From an uncultured Pseudomonadota bacterium (lineage in GTDB: Bacteria; Pseudomonadota; Gammaproteobacteria; Burkholderiales; SCOH01), in the NCBI GenBank assembly GCA_937863215.1, contig CALMFQ010000223.1, forward strand, positions 1-21,341: 21,341 nucleotides of DNA, read 5' to 3'. Positions 19,292 to 21,341 of the stretch are shown one piece after another. The first letter of the stretch is position 1, and each line of letters starts with the position of its first letter. The notes beneath the pieces were generated by a model. That model worked only from the letters and a program-made list of their open reading frames with translations, was not told where the DNA came from and ran no database searches. The position numbers and the translations under genes are program-made.

Positions 19292-21341
19292 ATGCTCAAA
19301 ATGCTCGGTCTCGACCGTCTGGCGTCGCTGGTGTCGCGCAAGGTGTTGTACCTGTGGGTGCGCACCAAGGTGTTTCCACAGGACCTGTCGGCACTCAATC
19401 TGAACCCCGATCAGCCGGTGTGCTACGTGTTGCAGACACGGCAGCTGTCACCGCTGCTGGTGCTGGAAAACGAAACCCAGGCGCTGAAACTGCCACGGGC
19501 GCTAAGCCGGATGAAGGGTGGGGCGCTGAAGGAGGACCGCTCGTTTTTCTTTCTGACGCGCGCCGAAAAGCCGACGCTGCTGCAACGCAACCGTTTTGAA
19601 ACCTCGCCGCGGCTGAAGCGATTGATGGAGGCGGTGCAGGCGACGCCGGGGCTGGATGTGCAGCTGGTGCCGGTCACCATCCTCTGGGGGCGTTCGCCGG
19701 ATAAAGAAAATTCGCTGGTCAAGATTCTGTTCACCGACAGCTGGGCCACGCCCGGCATGCTGAAGCAGCTGTTCACGGTGATGCTGCACGGGCGCCAGAC
19801 CATCGTCAAATTCAACGACCCGGTCAGCCTGCGGGCGCTGGTGGACGAGAATCTCGGCGAGGAGCGTACATTGCGCAAGTTGTCGCGGGTATTGCGGGTG
19901 CATTTCCGCCGCCAGCGCGAAATGTCGATCGGCCCCGATTTGTCGCACCGCCGTACCCAGGTCAATTCGTTGCTGAGTTCAACCAGTGTCGAACGGGCAA
20001 TTGCCGACGATGCGCTGGCCAAATCGCTGCCGATCGACAAGGTGCGCGAAAATGCGCGCCGCTATGCGCTGGAAATCGCGGCCGATTACTCCTACCCGAC
20101 CATCCGTGCCTACGAGGTATTTCTCACCTGGCTGTGGACACGGCTGTACGATGGCGTCGATATCCGCCGTCTGGATGAGGTGGCGAATATCGCCCCCGGC
20201 CACGAAATCATCTACGTGCCGTGCCACCGCAGCCACATCGACTACCTGCTGCTGTCGTACGTGATTTTCACTCACGGCATGATGGTGCCGCATATCGCCG
20301 CCGGGGCAAACCTGAACCTGCCGGTGGTCGGCGGTATCCTGCGCCGCGGCGGTGCGTTTTTCCTGCGCCGCTCGTTCAAGGGCAACAATCTGTACGGTGC
20401 GGTATTCAACGAATACATGCACATGATGATTTCCAAGGGTTTCCCGATGGAGTATTTCATCGAGGGTGGCCGCAGCCGCACCGGCCGGCTGCTGCAGCCC
20501 AAAGGCGGGATGCTGGCGATGACGCTGCAGAGCTATCTGCGCGACCATTCGCGGCCGATCGTGTTCATCCCGATCTATTTCGGCTACGAGCGGGTGATGG
20601 AAGGCAAAACCTACGTCGCCGAGCTGTCGGGCAGGCCGAAAGAAAAAGAATCGATTTTCGGCCTGCTGAAAACCGTGCGTGCCATCGAGCGTGTGTTCGG
20701 CAAAGTGCACGTGAATTTCGGCGAGCCGATCTACCTGGAAGGGGTGTTGGATCGATTGCATCAGGGCTGGCGCGACGAAACGCTCGACCCGGCGGTGAAG
20801 GCTCCCTGGCTGTCGCAGGCAGTCGATACGCTGGCCAACCAGATCGTTACCCGCATCAACAGCGCTGCCGTCGCCAACCCGATTGCATTGCTGTCGCTGG
20901 TGCTGCTGTCAACGCCGAAGCAGTCGATGGATGAGGAAAAGCTGGTCGAGCAACTTGACCTGTATCGCTTGTTGATGACCGCGGTGCCATATTCGGACCG
21001 CATCGGCCTGAGCGAGCTGAATGGCCGCCAGCTGCTCGAATACGGCGAGCGCATGAAAGTGCTGCAGCGGATGCAGCATCCGCTCGGCAATGTAGTGGTG
21101 ACGCAGCCGGAACAGGCGATGATGCTGACCTATTTCCGCAATAATATTCTGCACTTGTACACCATTCCGGCACTGATTGCCTGCTACCTGACCCACAACG
21201 CCGAGCTGACGCGGCAGCAGCTGATCGAGCTGATCGGCAATGTCTACCCGTTCCTGCAGTCGGAGCTGTTCCTGCACTGGCAGCAGAACGAACTGGCCGG
21301 GGTGATCAGCCGCTATATCGATGTCTACGTGGCGCAGGGCT
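19292..21341 (+). CDS. plsB: Glycerol-3-phosphate 1-O-acyltransferase PlsB (partial, runs off the window)
   Basis: This enzyme acylates sn-glycerol-3-phosphate at position 1 with acyl-CoA or acyl-ACP, the first step of phospholipid synthesis, at the inner membrane. About 683 residues are visible of the 800 or so in the family. The catalytic HX4D is HRSHID near residue 311. It is followed by PHIAAGANLNLPVVGGILRR, GAFFLRRSFKGN, EYFIEGGRSRTGRLL (glycerol-phosphate-binding block) and IVFIPIYFGYERVMEG, in the same order as E. coli PlsB. The frame is open to the window edge with no stop. I chose ATG 19292; an in-frame ATG at 19244 would overlap the possible -10, and neither has a strong Shine-Dalgarno. 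A second in-frame ATG is at 19301. Confidence 0.95.
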   Translation, partial: MLKMLGLDRLASLVSRKVLYLWVRTKVFPQDLSALNLNPDQPVCYVLQTRQLSPLLVLENETQALKLPRALSRMKGGALKEDRSFFFLTRAEKPTLLQRNRFETSPRLKRLMEAVQATPGLDVQLVPVTILWGRSPDKENSLVKILFTDSWATPGMLKQLFTVMLHGRQTIVKFNDPVSLRALVDENLGEERTLRKLSRVLRVHFRRQREMSIGPDLSHRRTQVNSLLSSTSVERAIADDALAKSLPIDKVRENARRYALEIAADYSYPTIRAYEVFLTWLWTRLYDGVDIRRLDEVANIAPGHEIIYVPCHRSHIDYLLLSYVIFTHGMMVPHIAAGANLNLPVVGGILRRGGAFFLRRSFKGNNLYGAVFNEYMHMMISKGFPMEYFIEGGRSRTGRLLQPKGGMLAMTLQSYLRDHSRPIVFIPIYFGYERVMEGKTYVAELSGRPKEKESIFGLLKTVRAIERVFGKVHVNFGEPIYLEGVLDRLHQGWRDETLDPAVKAPWLSQAVDTLANQIVTRINSAAVANPIALLSLVLLSTPKQSMDEEKLVEQLDLYRLLMTAVPYSDRIGLSELNGRQLLEYGERMKVLQRMQHPLGNVVVTQPEQAMMLTYFRNNILHLYTIPALIACYLTHNAELTRQQLIELIGNVYPFLQSELFLHWQQNELAGVISRYIDVYVAQG

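Noticed and set aside
20708..20713. Second CACGTG core inside plsB as a further parS site
   Set aside because: Only the 6-bp core and a few flanking bases match the 16-bp consensus. A similar core at 14158-14163 fails likewise.
1..21341. CRISPR arrays, tRNA/rRNA genes, insertion sequences, prophage genes
   Set aside because: No regularly spaced repeats, no structural RNA sequences and no transposase or integrase motifs were seen; the Gcr-family protein is not treated as a mobile-element integrase.

Overview
The window is GC-rich, densely coding bacterial chromosome. The gene families (PlsB, TcdA, RluF-like pseudouridine synthase, TlyA, a Gcr-type 'site-specific recombinase' membrane protein, a WS/DGAT acyltransferase) and the codon bias point to a betaproteobacterium, most likely of the order Neisseriales. 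That placement is inference from gene content; no marker gene fixes the genus. I see no rRNA, tRNA, CRISPR array, insertion sequence or phage gene.

Layout: (1) 1-1660: the tail of an unidentified gene, a WS/DGAT wax-ester/triacylglycerol synthase and its intrinsic terminator. (2) 1700-11880: a signalling island. It starts with a REC-PAS-PAS-GGDEF-EAL response regulator whose EAL site is intact and whose cyclase site is degenerate. A convergent hybrid histidine kinase (CHASE-like sensor, HisKA, HATPase, two REC, Hpt) follows. Divergent from the kinase is a tightly overlapped operon of a TonB-dependent outer-membrane receptor, a YfiR-type (DUF4154) periplasmic protein and a membrane histidine kinase with a CHASE8-like periplasmic domain. 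(3) 11900-14075: a secreted PEBP/YbhB-like protein, a 2-oxoglutarate/Fe(II) dioxygenase and a crotonase-fold enoyl-CoA isomerase/hydratase. (4) 14033-16968: the Gcr membrane protein and the TlyA rRNA methyltransferase, separated by a perfect 16-bp parS centromere site. (5) 17006-17627: a Spy/CpxP-like periplasmic stress protein, with a long inverted-repeat element upstream and a Shine-Dalgarno-masking hairpin in its leader. (6) 17628-21341: an RluF-like pseudouridine synthase, divergent tcdA with an apparently leaderless transcript, and plsB, which runs off the window edge.

How the genes may work together: in Pseudomonas, YfiR is a periplasmic repressor of the CHASE8-containing diguanylate cyclase YfiN. 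Here the CHASE8-like module sits on a histidine kinase, and a TonB receptor is translationally coupled upstream. I propose an outer membrane to periplasm to inner membrane relay (receptor, YfiR, kinase) that could feed the neighbouring phosphorelay and the c-di-GMP phosphodiesterase. The phosphotransfer partners are inference. The most notable non-coding findings are the parS site and the interlocked inverted repeats upstream of the spy-like gene.
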